From Amycolatopsis vastitatis (GTDB lineage Bacteria > Actinomycetota > Actinomycetes > Mycobacteriales > Pseudonocardiaceae): a DNA stretch of 64,000 nt. Below the pieces are notes generated by a model. That model was not told the DNA's origin. It saw nothing but the letters and a program-made list of their open reading frames with translations, and ran no database searches. Made by a program: the position numbers and the translations under genes. Of this stretch, positions 36,722-46,900 are shown in pieces; positions within the stretch are counted from its first letter, which is position 1, and each line of letters opens with the position of its first letter. The stretch lies in the NCBI RefSeq assembly GCF_002234595.1, contig NZ_NMUL01000041.1:41926-105925 (forward strand), given 5' to 3'.

Positions 36722-38185
36722 TCAGCGCGTCGACGCAGCCGCGCGGCGCCGGGACAGCGCGTCGACCGTGGCGGCGAGCAGGAGGACCAGACCGGTGACG
36801 ATGTTCACCACGGCGGCAGTCTGGTGGAGCAGGCCCAGGCCGTTGATGACGACGGCGATGACCAGACCACCGACGACGGCGTCGGCGACCCGGCCCTTGC
36901 CGCCGAACAGCGACGTGCCGCCGATGACCGCCGAACCGACCGCGAACAGCAGCGTGTTGAGGCCACCGGACTGCGGGCTGACCGAACCGACCTTCGACGC
37001 GGTGACGATGCCGCCGATTGCCGCGACCGCGGAGCCGATGATGAACACGCTCGCCCGGATCTTGGGCACGTCGATACCGGCGCGGCGGGCGGCTTCCTTG
37101 TTGCCGCCGACCGCGTAGACGTACCGGCCGTACCTGGTCCGGTTGAGCACGTAGGTCCCGGCCACCAGCAGCACCAGCATGATCGGGATGACGTACGGGA
37201 CGCCCTCGATCGTGACGACCGCCTTGTTCACCGAGCGGTTGATGGTCAGCAGCCACGTTCCCACCGCCGACAGCACGACGAGCGTGCCCACCTTGATCAT
37301 CACCAGTGCCGTCGGCTGGACGACCAGGCCGCGCTGGAGCCGTTTGAAGTGGCTGATCAGCGTGATCACCGCGAAGCCGCCGGCGGCGACGAGGAAGAAG
37401 ATCCAGCTGCCCAGGATGTCCAGGTTGCCGTTGGCGATCTTGTTCAGGATGTCCGAGTTGCTGATGCCGATCGTGCCGCCCTCACCGATGAACTGCAGCA
37501 GGACGCCCTGCCACACGATGAACAGCGCCAGTGTCACGACGAAGGACGGCATGCCGATCTTCGACACGAGAAAGCCGGTGATGCAGCCGATCGCGGTGCC
37601 GACGCAGATGGCCAGCACGATCTCGAGCCAGGCGTTCGCAGGGACGCCGATCGCGACGATCAGCAGGCCGAGCAGCGAAAGCCCGGCCCCCGCCCAGATC
37701 CGCTGATAGGCCGACAGCAGCATGGCCACGGCGAGGACCCCGATGAACGTGACGAACACGCCGGTTCCCAAGGTGCCCAGCAGGTTCCCGGCGTGCACGT
37801 AGTGCAGGGCCATCACGGACGCGGCCACACCGGAGGCCACACCGGCGGCGAGGTCGATCTCCCCGAGCAGCAGCACGAAGACGATGCCCATCGCGATGAT
37901 GATGACGCCCGCGCCCTGCGGGAAGACGTTCGCGATGTTGGCCAGGGTGAAGAAGTTGTCCGACAGCGCGCTGAACAGGATGACGAGCACGAGCAGGCCG
38001 AACAGCGACGGCAGCGCGCCGAGCTCGCCGGCCCGCAGGCGGGCGAAGTAGTCGCGGACCGCCTCGCCGGTTGACATCGATGTCGTGTCGATCCCGAAGT
38101 CGGTGATCGCCGCCGAGGGGTTCTGGGTCTGCGCGAGCGCGTCGGCGGGGGTGCCGGCCTCGTGCTTGGCAGGGGTTTCAGTCAT
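36722..38185 (-). CDS. xylH: Sugar ABC transporter permease (XylH type)
   Basis: The roughly 487-residue permease has a cytoplasmic N-terminus (about 50 residues) and about 11-12 membrane helices. It carries ANIANVFPQGAGVIIIAMGIVFVLLLGEIDLAAG (abbreviated), the signature of the RbsC/XylH branch, and TRYGRYVYAVGGNKEAARRAGI, the loop that contacts the ATPase. The length exceeds RbsC (about 320) and matches XylH-type proteins. An upstream GTG at 38209 overlaps the stop of the ATPase gene and is an alternative start; the ATG at 38185 has a GGGAAGAAAG stretch before it. Confidence 0.9.
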   Translation of the reverse strand: MTETPAKHEAGTPADALAQTQNPSAAITDFGIDTTSMSTGEAVRDYFARLRAGELGALPSLFGLLVLVILFSALSDNFFTLANIANVFPQGAGVIIIAMGIVFVLLLGEIDLAAGVASGVAASVMALHYVHAGNLLGTLGTGVFVTFIGVLAVAMLLSAYQRIWAGAGLSLLGLLIVAIGVPANAWLEIVLAICVGTAIGCITGFLVSKIGMPSFVVTLALFIVWQGVLLQFIGEGGTIGISNSDILNKIANGNLDILGSWIFFLVAAGGFAVITLISHFKRLQRGLVVQPTALVMIKVGTLVVLSAVGTWLLTINRSVNKAVVTIEGVPYVIPIMLVLLVAGTYVLNRTRYGRYVYAVGGNKEAARRAGIDVPKIRASVFIIGSAVAAIGGIVTASKVGSVSPQSGGLNTLLFAVGSAVIGGTSLFGGKGRVADAVVGGLVIAVVINGLGLLHQTAAVVNIVTGLVLLLAATVDALSRRRAAASTR

Positions 38186-38205
38186 TTCCGGTTCTTTCTT
38201 CCCGC

Positions 38206-38979
38206 TCACAGGACCACGGATTCGGGCCGGGCCAGGCCGAGGTCACCGGAGCGACCCGCGGTGATCAGCTCCACGACCTGGCCGTGGGAGACGTCCTTCG
38301 TGTGCACCTCGGCGACGAGCCTGCCGAGGTAGAGCACGGCGATGCGGTCGGCGACCTCGAACACGTCGGCCATGTTGTGGCTGATCAGCACGACCCCCAG
38401 GCCCTGCTCGGCCAGCCGGCGGACCAGGTCGAGCACCTGCCGGGTCTGCGCGACACCGAGCGCGGCGGTCGGCTCGTCGAGCACGACGACCTTGCTGTTC
38501 CACAGCACCGACTTCGCGATGGCGACGGTCTGCCGCTGACCACCGGACAGCGAGGAGACCGGCGTGCGGACCGACTTCACGGTCCGGACCGACAAAGAGG
38601 CCAGCGTCTCGCGGGCGGCCTTCTCCATGCTGGCTTCGTCGAGCTTCCACGAGTTGCCGCGCTCGCGGCCGAGGAACATGTTCTGGACGATGTCGAGGTT
38701 GTCGGCGAGCGCGAGGTCCTGGTAGACGACCTCGATGCCGAGCTCGGCCGCGTCCTTCGGACCGCGGATGTGGGCGTCCTCGCCGTTGAACCGCACGGCC
38801 CCCGAGTCGTACGGGTGGATGCCGGCGATGCACTTGACGAGGGTCGACTTGCCGGCGCCGTTGTCGCCGACCAAGGCGGTGACCTCGCCCGCGCGCACGT
38901 CGAAGTCCACGTCGTGGAGGACGTGGACCGGGCCGAAACTCTTGTTCAGGCCCTTGATCTCGAGAATGGGCTCACTCAT
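38206..38979 (-). CDS. xylG: Sugar ABC transporter ATP-binding protein (XylG type, single domain)
   Basis: This 257-residue ATPase has Walker A (GDNGAGKSTL, about 38-47), a Q-loop (VVYQDLALADNLDI), the ABC signature SSLSGGQRQTVAIA, Walker B (VVVLDEPTAALG) and the switch histidine (LISHNMADVF). It energises uptake with the adjacent permease. It contains one nucleotide-binding domain, unlike E. coli XylG/RbsA, which carry two; half-size versions are common in actinomycetes and presumably dimerise. Confidence 0.92.
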   Translation of the reverse strand: MSEPILEIKGLNKSFGPVHVLHDVDFDVRAGEVTALVGDNGAGKSTLVKCIAGIHPYDSGAVRFNGEDAHIRGPKDAAELGIEVVYQDLALADNLDIVQNMFLGRERGNSWKLDEASMEKAARETLASLSVRTVKSVRTPVSSLSGGQRQTVAIAKSVLWNSKVVVLDEPTAALGVAQTRQVLDLVRRLAEQGLGVVLISHNMADVFEVADRIAVLYLGRLVAEVHTKDVSHGQVVELITAGRSGDLGLARPESVVL

Positions 38980-39069
38980 GGATGGGCTTTCTCCTGGGTG
39001 GGGACCGGGCCGGGACGCGCCGTCGGGGTGCGCGTCCCGGCCCGGCTGTTCAAGGGGTGATGCGGGGAC

Positions 39070-40212
39070 TCAGCCGGAGATGCCGAGCGAGCTGCACTTG
39101 GCGGCGAGGTCGCCACCGCAGATCTCGCTCGCCTTCACGTAGCCCTGGGTCACGACGGTCTTGACGTCCTTCGCCAGGATCGTCGTCGGCGTCAGCAGCA
39201 CGGACTTGATGTCGCGGTTGCCCTTCGGGTCGTGCAGCGTGCCCGTGGCGATGGCGTCGGCCGCGGCCTTGTCGCCCTTGGCCAGTGCGGCAGCCAGCTT
39301 CGCGGTCGCCTCGGCCTCTTCCTTGATCGGCTTGAAGACGGTCATGTACTGGTCGCCGCGCATGACCGCCATCAGGCCGTCGGCGGTGGCGTCCTGGCCG
39401 GTGACCGGGACCTTGCCGTTGAGACCGTTCTTCTTGAGGATCGTGATGACCGCGCCGGCCAGGCCGTCGTTCGCCGCGACGACGCCGTCGACCCTGCCGC
39501 CGTTGTTGGTGAAGATCTGCTCGAACGTCGTGCCGCCGAGCTGGTTGTCCCAGTCGTTGATCGGCTGCTTCTGGATCCGCTTCAGCTTGCCGGAGGTGAA
39601 CAGCGGCTCGAGGACGGACTCCTGGCCCTTGGTGAACAGCGTGGCGTTGTTGTCGGTCGGGGCGCCCTCGATCTGGACGACACCCGCGCCGGCCTTGTCC
39701 TTCAGCGCGTCCGCCATGGCCTGGCCCTGGAGCTGGCCGACCTTCTCGTTGTCGAACGAGACGTAGTAGTCGGCGCTGCCACCGAGGCTCGGCCGGTCGT
39801 AGTCGATGACCGGGATGCCCGCGGCTTTGGCCTTGGACTCGACCGAGGCACCGACGGCCGGGTCGGACGGGGCGATGATCAGGGCCTTGACACCCGAGCT
39901 GATGAAGCCGTCGGCCAGGGTGGTGAACTTCTGGGCGTCGCCCTGGGCGTTCTGGACGTCCGCGTCGAAGCCCTGCGCCGCGAGGGCGGCCTGCAGCATC
40001 GGCTTGTCGAAGGCTTCCCAGCGCGCCGAGCTGGCGGTCTCCGGCAGGATGACGCCGACCTTGCCGCTGGCGCCGCCGCCGGCGGCCGGGGCCGAGGAGG
40101 AAGCGGAGTTGCTTCCCGTGCCCCCGCTGTTCGAACTGTTGGTACCGCAGGCGGTGAGCACCAGGCCGGCGCTCACCGTGGCGGCGAGGAGGGTAAGGGT
40201 TCTGCTGCGCAT
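39070..40212 (-). CDS. xylF: Sugar-binding lipoprotein of the ABC transporter (XylF type)
   Basis: This 380-residue extracytoplasmic receptor begins with a lipoprotein signal (MRSRTLTLLAATVSAGLVLTAC, abbreviated; lipobox cysteine at about 22) and a Ser/Gly/Ala linker. A periplasmic-binding-protein type 1 fold follows (GKVGVILPETASSARWEAFD, LIIAPSDPAVGASVESKAKA, IPVIDYDRP, VTGQDATADGLMAVMRGDQY). It best fits xylose receptors, but related pentoses or hexoses cannot be excluded. GGAAGGAACGAGG precedes the ATG. It heads xylF-xylG-xylH-ROK and has an operator upstream. Confidence 0.9.
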   Translation of the reverse strand: MRSRTLTLLAATVSAGLVLTACGTNSSNSGGTGSNSASSSAPAAGGGASGKVGVILPETASSARWEAFDKPMLQAALAAQGFDADVQNAQGDAQKFTTLADGFISSGVKALIIAPSDPAVGASVESKAKAAGIPVIDYDRPSLGGSADYYVSFDNEKVGQLQGQAMADALKDKAGAGVVQIEGAPTDNNATLFTKGQESVLEPLFTSGKLKRIQKQPINDWDNQLGGTTFEQIFTNNGGRVDGVVAANDGLAGAVITILKKNGLNGKVPVTGQDATADGLMAVMRGDQYMTVFKPIKEEAEATAKLAAALAKGDKAAADAIATGTLHDPKGNRDIKSVLLTPTTILAKDVKTVVTQGYVKASEICGGDLAAKCSSLGISG

Positions 40213-40310
40213 CCTCGTTCCTTCCGGATCCAAGCATTGGTGACGAGCGGCCGTCGGCGTGTGCTTCGGGCCAGCGAGGCGGCGATCCGGGAGGCCCGGC
40301 GCACCGTCGC

Positions 40311-40337
40311 GCATATGTTGTGGGCGACAACATATGC
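40311..40337. promoter_or_regulatory. Palindromic operator upstream of xylF
   Basis: A perfect 11-bp inverted repeat GCATATGTTGT / ACAACATATGC with a 5-bp spacer, AT-rich in a GC-rich setting. It lies about 100 bp before the xylF start and just downstream of a -35/-10 pair, where a bound repressor would block initiation or early elongation. The ROK repressor encoded at 35529-36710 is the likely ligand (inference). Confidence 0.85.
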
Positions 40338-40355
40338 CGCTGAGCGGCTGCGGGG

Positions 40356-40385
40356 AAGATAGCTGGATCGATTAAATGACACCAA
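40356..40385 (-). promoter_or_regulatory. Candidate sigma-70-type promoter of xylF
   Basis: On the minus strand: TTGGTG (40385-40380), an 18-bp spacer, then TATCTT (40361-40356). Transcription would start near 40349, placing the palindrome 40337-40311 at about +12 to +38. The 5' leader would be about 137 nt. Confidence 0.6.
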
Positions 40386-40761
40386 TTGGACACGGTTCGG
40401 CAACACGGGCTGAGCCTCGCCCGGAAAGAGTAGATCCGCTGACGATGTGATCGCCAGCACTCACGGTTAGTTACATGTATGTTTCGCGCGGACGCCAGGT
40501 TGCTCCGGTCGTGTGCACCGAGCGCAACCTCGTGGCGAATCCACGGCTCCGGGCCGGGATTGGTCGCCGACTTGCGAACTTCGGGCGCTCAGGTGCCTGA
40601 AGGGCCGTTCGAGAAGGGACGGACGGGCAGGACGCCGGTGACAGTGCGATACGCAGCGTCACAAGCCCGGCGGTGCGGTGATGCCGCCCTCCCGGGAACG
40701 GACGGTGATCACCGGAACTTCAGCCTCCCGGGCGACAAGGCACGGGGACCGGCCGCCCTCC
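40386..40761. other. Intergenic interval between xylF promoter and helicase 3' end
   Basis: About 375 bp, with a less GC-rich part near 40430-40490. No frame has convincing coding bias, and the plus-strand frame at 40479-40781 is compositionally unlike genes here. CGGTGATCACCG (40700-40711) is a short palindrome. I see no clear terminator for the helicase gene and no RNA gene. Confidence 0.45.
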
Positions 40762-42498
40762 CTACCAGGACCGCAGCGTGACGATCCGCTCTTCGAGCTG
40801 CTCCACGGTCGCCATGGCGGTCACCGGCCCACCGCACACGCGCCGCAGCTCGTTGTGGATCGCGCCGTGCGGCTTCTTCGTCCGGTGGTGGTACATGCCG
40901 ACCAGCGCGTTCAGCTCCTTGCGCAACGCTCCGAGCCGCTCGCTCACCGACTGGGAGCGGACCGGCTGCGACGCCGGCTCCTCCTTCGCCGGCTTGCGGC
41001 GCTTCTCGTCCGCGATCTGCTCTTCCTGCCGCTTCCGCAGCAGCGCCCGGACCTGGTCCGGCTCCAGGAGCCCCGGCAGGCCCAGGTACTCCTGCTCCTC
41101 GTCGGACCCCGAGAACACCGCCGTGCCGAACGAGTTGCCGTCGTAGATGACCTGGTCGAGCTCGGCCGAGGCGCCCAGTGACGTGAACGCCTTCTCCTCT
41201 TCGCCCGGCTCGTCCTCGGTGCGGTTGGCCTGGGCGAGGAGCTCGTCCTCCCAGCCTTCCTTCTCCCGGTGCGGCTTGCCGAGCACGTGGTCGCGCTGCG
41301 CCTCGAGCTCGCTGGCCAGCTCCAGCAGCACCGGCACCGACGGCAGGAACACGCTCGCCGTCTCGCCCTTCTTGCGCGCGCGCACGTACCGGCCGATCGC
41401 CTGGGCGAAGAACAGCGGGGTCGACGCGCTCGTCGCGTACACACCCACTGCCAGGCGCGGGACGTCGACGCCTTCGGAGACCATCCGGACCGCCACGATC
41501 CAGCGCTCGTTCGTCTCGGAGAACTCCTTGATCCGGCCCGAGGCCTTCGGGTCGTCCGAGAGCACCAGCGTCGGCATCTCGCCGGAGATGCGTTCCAGGA
41601 TCTTCGCGTACGCCCGCGCGGACTCCTGGTCCGTCGCGATCACCAGGCCGCCCGCGTCGGGCACGCTCTGGCGGACCTGCGACAACCGCGTGTCGGCGGC
41701 CTGCAGGACGGCCGGGATCCACTCGCCCGCCGGGTCGAGCGCCGTGCGCCACGCGCGGGCGTTCTGCTCCGCCGTCAGCGGCTCGCCGAGCCGCGCGGTG
41801 AACTCCTCCCCCGCGCTCGTGCGCCAGGAGGCCTCGCCCGAATACGCCAGGAAGACGACCGGCCGGACCACGCCGTCGGCCAGCGCGTCGGCGTAGCCGT
41901 AGGAGTGGTCGGCCTTGCTGCGCTGGAAGCCGCCCGCGTCCGGCTCGTAGGTGACGAACGGGATGGCCGAGTCGTCGGACCGGAACGGCGTCCCGGTCAG
42001 CGACAGGCGCCGCACGGCCGGGGCGAAGGCCTCGCGGATCGCGTCGCCCCACGACTTCGCGTCGCCGCCGTGGTGGATCTCGTCGAGGATCACCAGCGTC
42101 TTGCGGTTCTCGGTGCGCACCCGGTGCAGCGTCGGGTGCGCCGCGACCTGCGCGTACGTCAGCGCGACACCGTTGTAGTCCGACGAGGTGACGCCGGTGG
42201 TGTTGCGGAAGTTCGAGTCGATGGCGATGCCGGCCGCGGCGGCCGCGGCCGCCCACTGGTGCTTGAGGTGCTCGGTCGGGGTCACGATGGTGATCGCCTC
42301 GACCGTGCGGTCGCTCAGCAGCTCGGCGGCGATCCGCAGACCGAACACCGTCTTGCCGGCGCCCGGCGTCGCGACCGCGAGGAAGTCCTTCGGCTTCTGC
42401 GTCAGGTACTTGGTGAGCGCCCGCCGCTGCCACGCCCGCAGCGGGCGCGCGGTCGAGTCCTTCTCCGCGGGAGGCGCCCCGAGCTGCGTCTCCGTCAT
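40762..42498 (-). CDS. DEAD/DEAH-type superfamily 2 DNA helicase
   Basis: The 578-residue helicase has motif I (TPGAGKT at 44-50), Ia (IVTPTEHLKHQW), II (LVILDEIHHGG, DEIH box), III (SLTGTPFRSD), and the C-terminal RecA domain with GVDVPRLAVGVYATSAS and motif VI (QAIGRYVRARKKGE). A charged tail follows. The pattern is closest to XPB/RAD25-like and type-III-restriction-like helicases. GGGGGAGG precedes the ATG. About 110 bp upstream is a PafBC-like promoter motif, suggesting induction by DNA damage and a repair role. It lies alone on the minus strand next to YihY. Confidence 0.88.
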   Translation of the reverse strand: MTETQLGAPPAEKDSTARPLRAWQRRALTKYLTQKPKDFLAVATPGAGKTVFGLRIAAELLSDRTVEAITIVTPTEHLKHQWAAAAAAAGIAIDSNFRNTTGVTSSDYNGVALTYAQVAAHPTLHRVRTENRKTLVILDEIHHGGDAKSWGDAIREAFAPAVRRLSLTGTPFRSDDSAIPFVTYEPDAGGFQRSKADHSYGYADALADGVVRPVVFLAYSGEASWRTSAGEEFTARLGEPLTAEQNARAWRTALDPAGEWIPAVLQAADTRLSQVRQSVPDAGGLVIATDQESARAYAKILERISGEMPTLVLSDDPKASGRIKEFSETNERWIVAVRMVSEGVDVPRLAVGVYATSASTPLFFAQAIGRYVRARKKGETASVFLPSVPVLLELASELEAQRDHVLGKPHREKEGWEDELLAQANRTEDEPGEEEKAFTSLGASAELDQVIYDGNSFGTAVFSGSDEEQEYLGLPGLLEPDQVRALLRKRQEEQIADEKRRKPAKEEPASQPVRSQSVSERLGALRKELNALVGMYHHRTKKPHGAIHNELRRVCGGPVTAMATVEQLEERIVTLRSW

Positions 42499-42606
42499 CG
42501 CCGGTCCTCCCCCTCGCTCAAGTGCTTTGACGTGCGAAAACCCTCACTGTGGTACCGACTGCTGCTGCATTGAGCGGCCGGCGACTGCGGTGAGGGCACT
42601 GGAGCG

Positions 42607-42629
42607 AGTCTACCGGCCGGGTCCGACAG
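42607..42629 (-). promoter_or_regulatory. PafBC-like DNA-damage promoter motif upstream of the helicase gene
   Basis: On the minus strand: CTGTCGGAC (42629-42621), exactly 8 bp, TAGACT (42612-42607). Relative to tTGTCRGTG-N8-TAnnnT it keeps the spacing, the TGTCG core and the -10; the last two bases of the first word differ. Predicted start of transcription is about 100 nt before the helicase ATG. Confidence 0.6.
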
Positions 42630-42724
42630 TTCCCGGCACCGGCACGGGTGATGTCCGCCGACACGCCCGGCCGCAGGGGGTGTGACGAGCCAAATCAGCA
42701 CCGATGGACCATGCTGGACACGTC

Positions 42725-43870
42725 ATGGGTGAGGTGCAGCCGTCCGCAGCGACGAAGGTGGCCCGCAAGGGGCCGTGGCGGCTCGTCACGCGCACGTTCG
42801 CCAAGGCCTGGGAGGGCAACATCTTCTCCGAGGCCGCCGAAGCGGCCTTCTGGCAGACGCTGTCGCTGCCGCCGCTGCTGCTGGGACTGCTCGGCGCGCT
42901 GGGCTTCGTGGGCGAGTGGTTCGGCCAGGGTGTCGTCGGCGCCGTGCACGACCGCATCATCGGCTTCTGCCGGACGGTGTTCAGCACCAACGCCGTCGCG
43001 GACATCATCGAACCGACGGTGAACAGCATCCTCACCGTCGGCAAGGGCGAGATCGTCTCGGTCGGCTTCCTGATCTCGCTGTGGGCCGGTTCGTCGGCGA
43101 TGTCGTCGTTCGTGGACGCGATCACCGTCGCGCACGACCAGTACGGCGTCCGCAACGACGTCTGGCAGCGGATCTTCGCACTCCTGCTCTACCTGTGCGG
43201 CCTGGTGATCCTCGTGGTCGGGCTGCCGCTGCTGGCGATCGGCCCCGACCTGCTGCCGGAGTTCTTCCCGCCCGACTGGCGCCCGACCGTGACGTCGTGG
43301 GTGAGCACGCTGTACTTCCCGACGCTCGGCGTGATGATCACCCTCGCGCTGACCACGCTGTACAAGCTCGCGCTGCCGCGGAAGCTGCCGTGGCACCGCG
43401 GGCTGCCCGGCGCGGTGCTCGCCATGGTCGTGTTCCTGCTTTCCTCGGTGGGCCTGCGCGTCTACCTGAACTGGATCACCAAGACCGGCTACACCTACGG
43501 CGCGCTCGCGGCGCCGATCGCGTTCCTGCTGCTGATGTTCTTCATCGGGCTGGCCGTGGTCGGCGGTGCCTACTTCAACAGCGCGATCCAGGAGCTGTGG
43601 CCGGCCAAGGCGACCCGGCGGCAGCGGCGCAAGTGGCGGCGGCTGGAGATGGAACGCGCTTCCGAGCGGCTGCGCTCGGAAGAGGGCCGCAAGCCGCGGG
43701 AACGCTCGACCACGCCGCTGCGGCGCCCGCGCGCCGGGGACGTCTCCCCCAACGGCGCCGAGCCGTCCGATGAGGACACTTCGTCACCCAGCGCGCCGGA
43801 ACCGGCACCGAGCGCCGCCCAGGGGCACGGGTCCTCCGAAGGGACGACCCGGAATCCACCCACAGACTGA
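42725..43870 (+). CDS. YihY/BrkB family inner-membrane protein
   Basis: This roughly 381-residue protein has a cytoplasmic N-terminus, about six hydrophobic helices (from SLPPLLLGLLGALGFVGEW to the C-terminal LLLMFFIGLAVVGGAYFNSAIQ, abbreviated) and a long charged, proline-rich cytoplasmic tail. It carries FWQTLSLPPLLLG, SAMSSFVDAITVAHDQ and GYTYGALAAPIAFLLLMFF. The family (formerly called RNase BN) has unknown function; Rv2707 lies in the same backbone between sigA and sigB. The ATG at 42725 is chosen with a -10-like CATGCT shortly upstream; the ATG at 42704 would add seven residues. Confidence 0.85.
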   Translation: MGEVQPSAATKVARKGPWRLVTRTFAKAWEGNIFSEAAEAAFWQTLSLPPLLLGLLGALGFVGEWFGQGVVGAVHDRIIGFCRTVFSTNAVADIIEPTVNSILTVGKGEIVSVGFLISLWAGSSAMSSFVDAITVAHDQYGVRNDVWQRIFALLLYLCGLVILVVGLPLLAIGPDLLPEFFPPDWRPTVTSWVSTLYFPTLGVMITLALTTLYKLALPRKLPWHRGLPGAVLAMVVFLLSSVGLRVYLNWITKTGYTYGALAAPIAFLLLMFFIGLAVVGGAYFNSAIQELWPAKATRRQRRKWRRLEMERASERLRSEEGRKPRERSTTPLRRPRAGDVSPNGAEPSDEDTSSPSAPEPAPSAAQGHGSSEGTTRNPPTD

Positions 43871-43959
43871 GTCGCTCCTCAGTTCGGACATGGGACGCTC
43901 TGCCGGTCACTGATGACGGCGCGGATCGCCGCGTCGTTTCCGAGGGGGTTCCGAGAGTC

Positions 43960-46900
43960 ATGTCCGTGCTGGCCAGACTGAGCCTGCGCAACCGAAGCCT
44001 GATCGGCCTGCTGGCGCTCGTCGTCATCGGCTTCGGTGCTTTCGCGCTGCCGCAGCTCAAACAGCAGCTGTTCCCGTCCCTGCAGTTCCCGCAGGCGCAG
44101 ATCGTCACTGCGTACCCCGGCGCGTCGCCGGACGCGGTCGACCGGCAGGTCAGCGAGCCCCTCGAGGGCGGCCTGCAGGGCTTGAAGGGCCTGGAGCAGG
44201 TCACGTCGACGTCGTCGGACGGCGTTTCGCGGGTCGTCGCGCAGTTCGAGTTCGGCACGGACATCGACGCCGCCGTCTCGCAGATCCAGCAGGTGGTGAA
44301 CCAGGTCCGGCCCCGGCTGCCGCAGAACACCGAACCGGCCGTGTCCGCGGGCAGCACCGACGACCTGCCGGTGGCCCTGGTCGCCGCGGGCACCACGGGT
44401 GACCCGCAGGCGCTCGCGCCCGCGCTGACCGACCAGGTCGCGCCGGAGCTGCGGAAGATCGAGGGCGTCCGCACCGTGACCGTCACCGGGGTGCAGCAGC
44501 CGCGCGTCACGATCACGCTCGACTACGCGAAGCTGGCCGCCGCGGGCGTCGACCCGGCGTCGATCGCCACGACGCTGCAGACCGCCGGCGCCGCCGTGCC
44601 GGCCGGCACGCTGACCGAAGGCGGCAAGACGCTGTCCGTCCAGGTCGGTGGCGGGCAGACCACTGTGGACACTCTCCGCAACCTCTACCTGACGCCGGGT
44701 GCGGCCGCGCGGACGGGCGGGCCGGCGCGCGGCCCGGTGAAGCTGGGTGACGTCGCCGACGTCCAGACCGGGTTCGCGCCCCCGACGTCGATCACGCGCA
44801 CCAACGGCAAGCCGAGCCTCGGCCTGTCGATCACCATGGTGGACAACGGGAACGCGGTCGCGATCTCCCAGGCGGTGCGGGACAAGCTGCCGGACCTGGC
44901 GAAGAAGACCGGCGCCGAGATGAGCGTCGTGTTCGACCAGGGCACCCCGGTGAAGGACGCGATCAGCGGCCTGACCACCGAAGGCCTGCTCGGGCTGGCG
45001 TTCGCGGTCGTCGTCATCCTGCTGTTCCTGCTGTCGGTGCGCTCGACGCTGGTGACCGCGGTGTCGATCCCGCTGTCGGTGGTCGTCGCGCTGCTGGCGC
45101 TGTGGACCGGCGACCTGTCGCTCAACCTGCTCACCCTCGGCGCGCTGACCATCGCGATCGGCCGGGTGGTCGACGACTCGATCGTGGTGCTGGAGAACAT
45201 CAAACGGCATCTGGCCTACGGCGAGGAGAAGCAACGCGCGGTGCTCGACGGCGTCCGGGAGGTGGCCGGCGCGGTCACTTCGTCGACGCTGACGACCGTC
45301 GCGGTGTTCCTGCCGATCGCGTTCGTCGGCGGGTTCGTGGGCGAGCTGTTCTCGCCGTTCGCGATCACCGTCACGGTGGCGCTGCTGGCCTCGCTGCTCG
45401 TGTCGCTGACCGTGGTTCCCGTGCTGGCGTACTGGTTCCTGAAGCCGCCGGCGGTGCCGTCGGACGCCGTCGAAGCCGAGCGAGCCCGCACGGCTGCCAT
45501 CGAGAAGGAACGCCGCAGCGTCCTGCAGCGCGCGTACCTGCCGGTGATCCGGTTCGCGACCCGGCGGCGGCTGACCGTCGTCCTGTTGGCGCTGCTGATC
45601 TTCGCGGGCACGGTCGGGCTGGCGACGCGGCTCGACACGAACTTCCTCGACCAGTCCGGCGGCACCACGCTGAACATGACGCAGAAGCTGCCCGCGGGCA
45701 CCAGCGTCGAGGCGAAGGAGCAGGCGGCCACGGCCGTCGAGCAGGCCCTCGCGGCCGAGTCCGCGGTGCGGACCTACCAGGTCAGCATCGGCGGGGGCGG
45801 CACGTTCGGCTTCGGCGGCGGCACCAACACGAGCATTTCGGTCACCGTCGCCAAGGGCACCGACCTCGACGCCTTGTCCGACCGCCTGCGCGCGAAGCTG
45901 GCCTCGCGGCCCGAGCTGGGGGAGATCAAGATCGGGGCGGACGCGTCCGGGTTCAACTCCGACCAGGTCTCGGTGACGGTGACCGCGCCGTCGGAGGCGG
46001 CGCTGAAACCCGCGTCCGACCAGGTGGCGCAGGCGCTGCGCGGGGTGTCCGGGCTGACCGAGGTGAGCAGCGACCTGGCCGTCGGCTCGCCGCGGGTGCA
46101 GGTCGAGGTGGACGACGCCGCGGCCGCCGCGCACGGGCTGTCGGCGAGCACCATCGGGCAGGTCGCCAACCAGGCGATCGCCGGCCGCACGGTGACGCAG
46201 CTGCCGGTCGGCGGGCAGCGCACGGACATCGTCCTGCGCGCCGGCACCGCCCCGGCGACGGTCGAGCAGGTGAAGGGCCTCCCGATCCCGGGCCCGGGCG
46301 GCGTCGTCCGGCTCGACGAGGTGGCCAAGGTGTCCACTGTGGACGGACCGGCTTCGGTGCACCGCACCGGCGGCGACCTGAGCACCACGGTGACCGCCAA
46401 GAACACCGGCACCGACCTGAGCAAGACCACCGCCGACATCAAGTCCAAACTGGACGGTCTGACCTTCACCGGTGGCGCGTCGTACTCGCTCGGCGGCGTG
46501 AGCCAGGACCAGCAGGAGGCGTTCTCGAACCTGTTCCTGGCACTGCTGGCGGCCATCGCGATCGTGTTCCTGATCATGGTGGCGACGTTCCGGAGCCTGA
46601 TCCAGCCGCTGATCCTGCTGGTGTCGATCCCGTTCGCGGCGACCGGCGCGATCGGGCTGCTGCTGGCCACCGGCACCGCGCTCGGCCTGCCTGCCCTGAT
46701 CGGCATGCTGATGCTGGTCGGCATCGTCGTGACCAACGCGATCGTGCTGATCGACCTGATCAACCAGTACCGCGCCGACGGGATGAGCGTCGCCGACGCC
46801 GTCACCGAAGGCGGCCGGCGCCGGCTGCGGCCGATCCTCATGACGGCGGCGGCGACGATCTTCGCGCTGGTCCCGATGGCACTCGGCATCACCGGCCAGG

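Noticed and set aside
40479..40781. 100-codon plus-strand frame between xylF and the helicase
   Set aside because: Composition and codon use are unlike genes in this window, and it overlaps the helicase 3' end in antisense.
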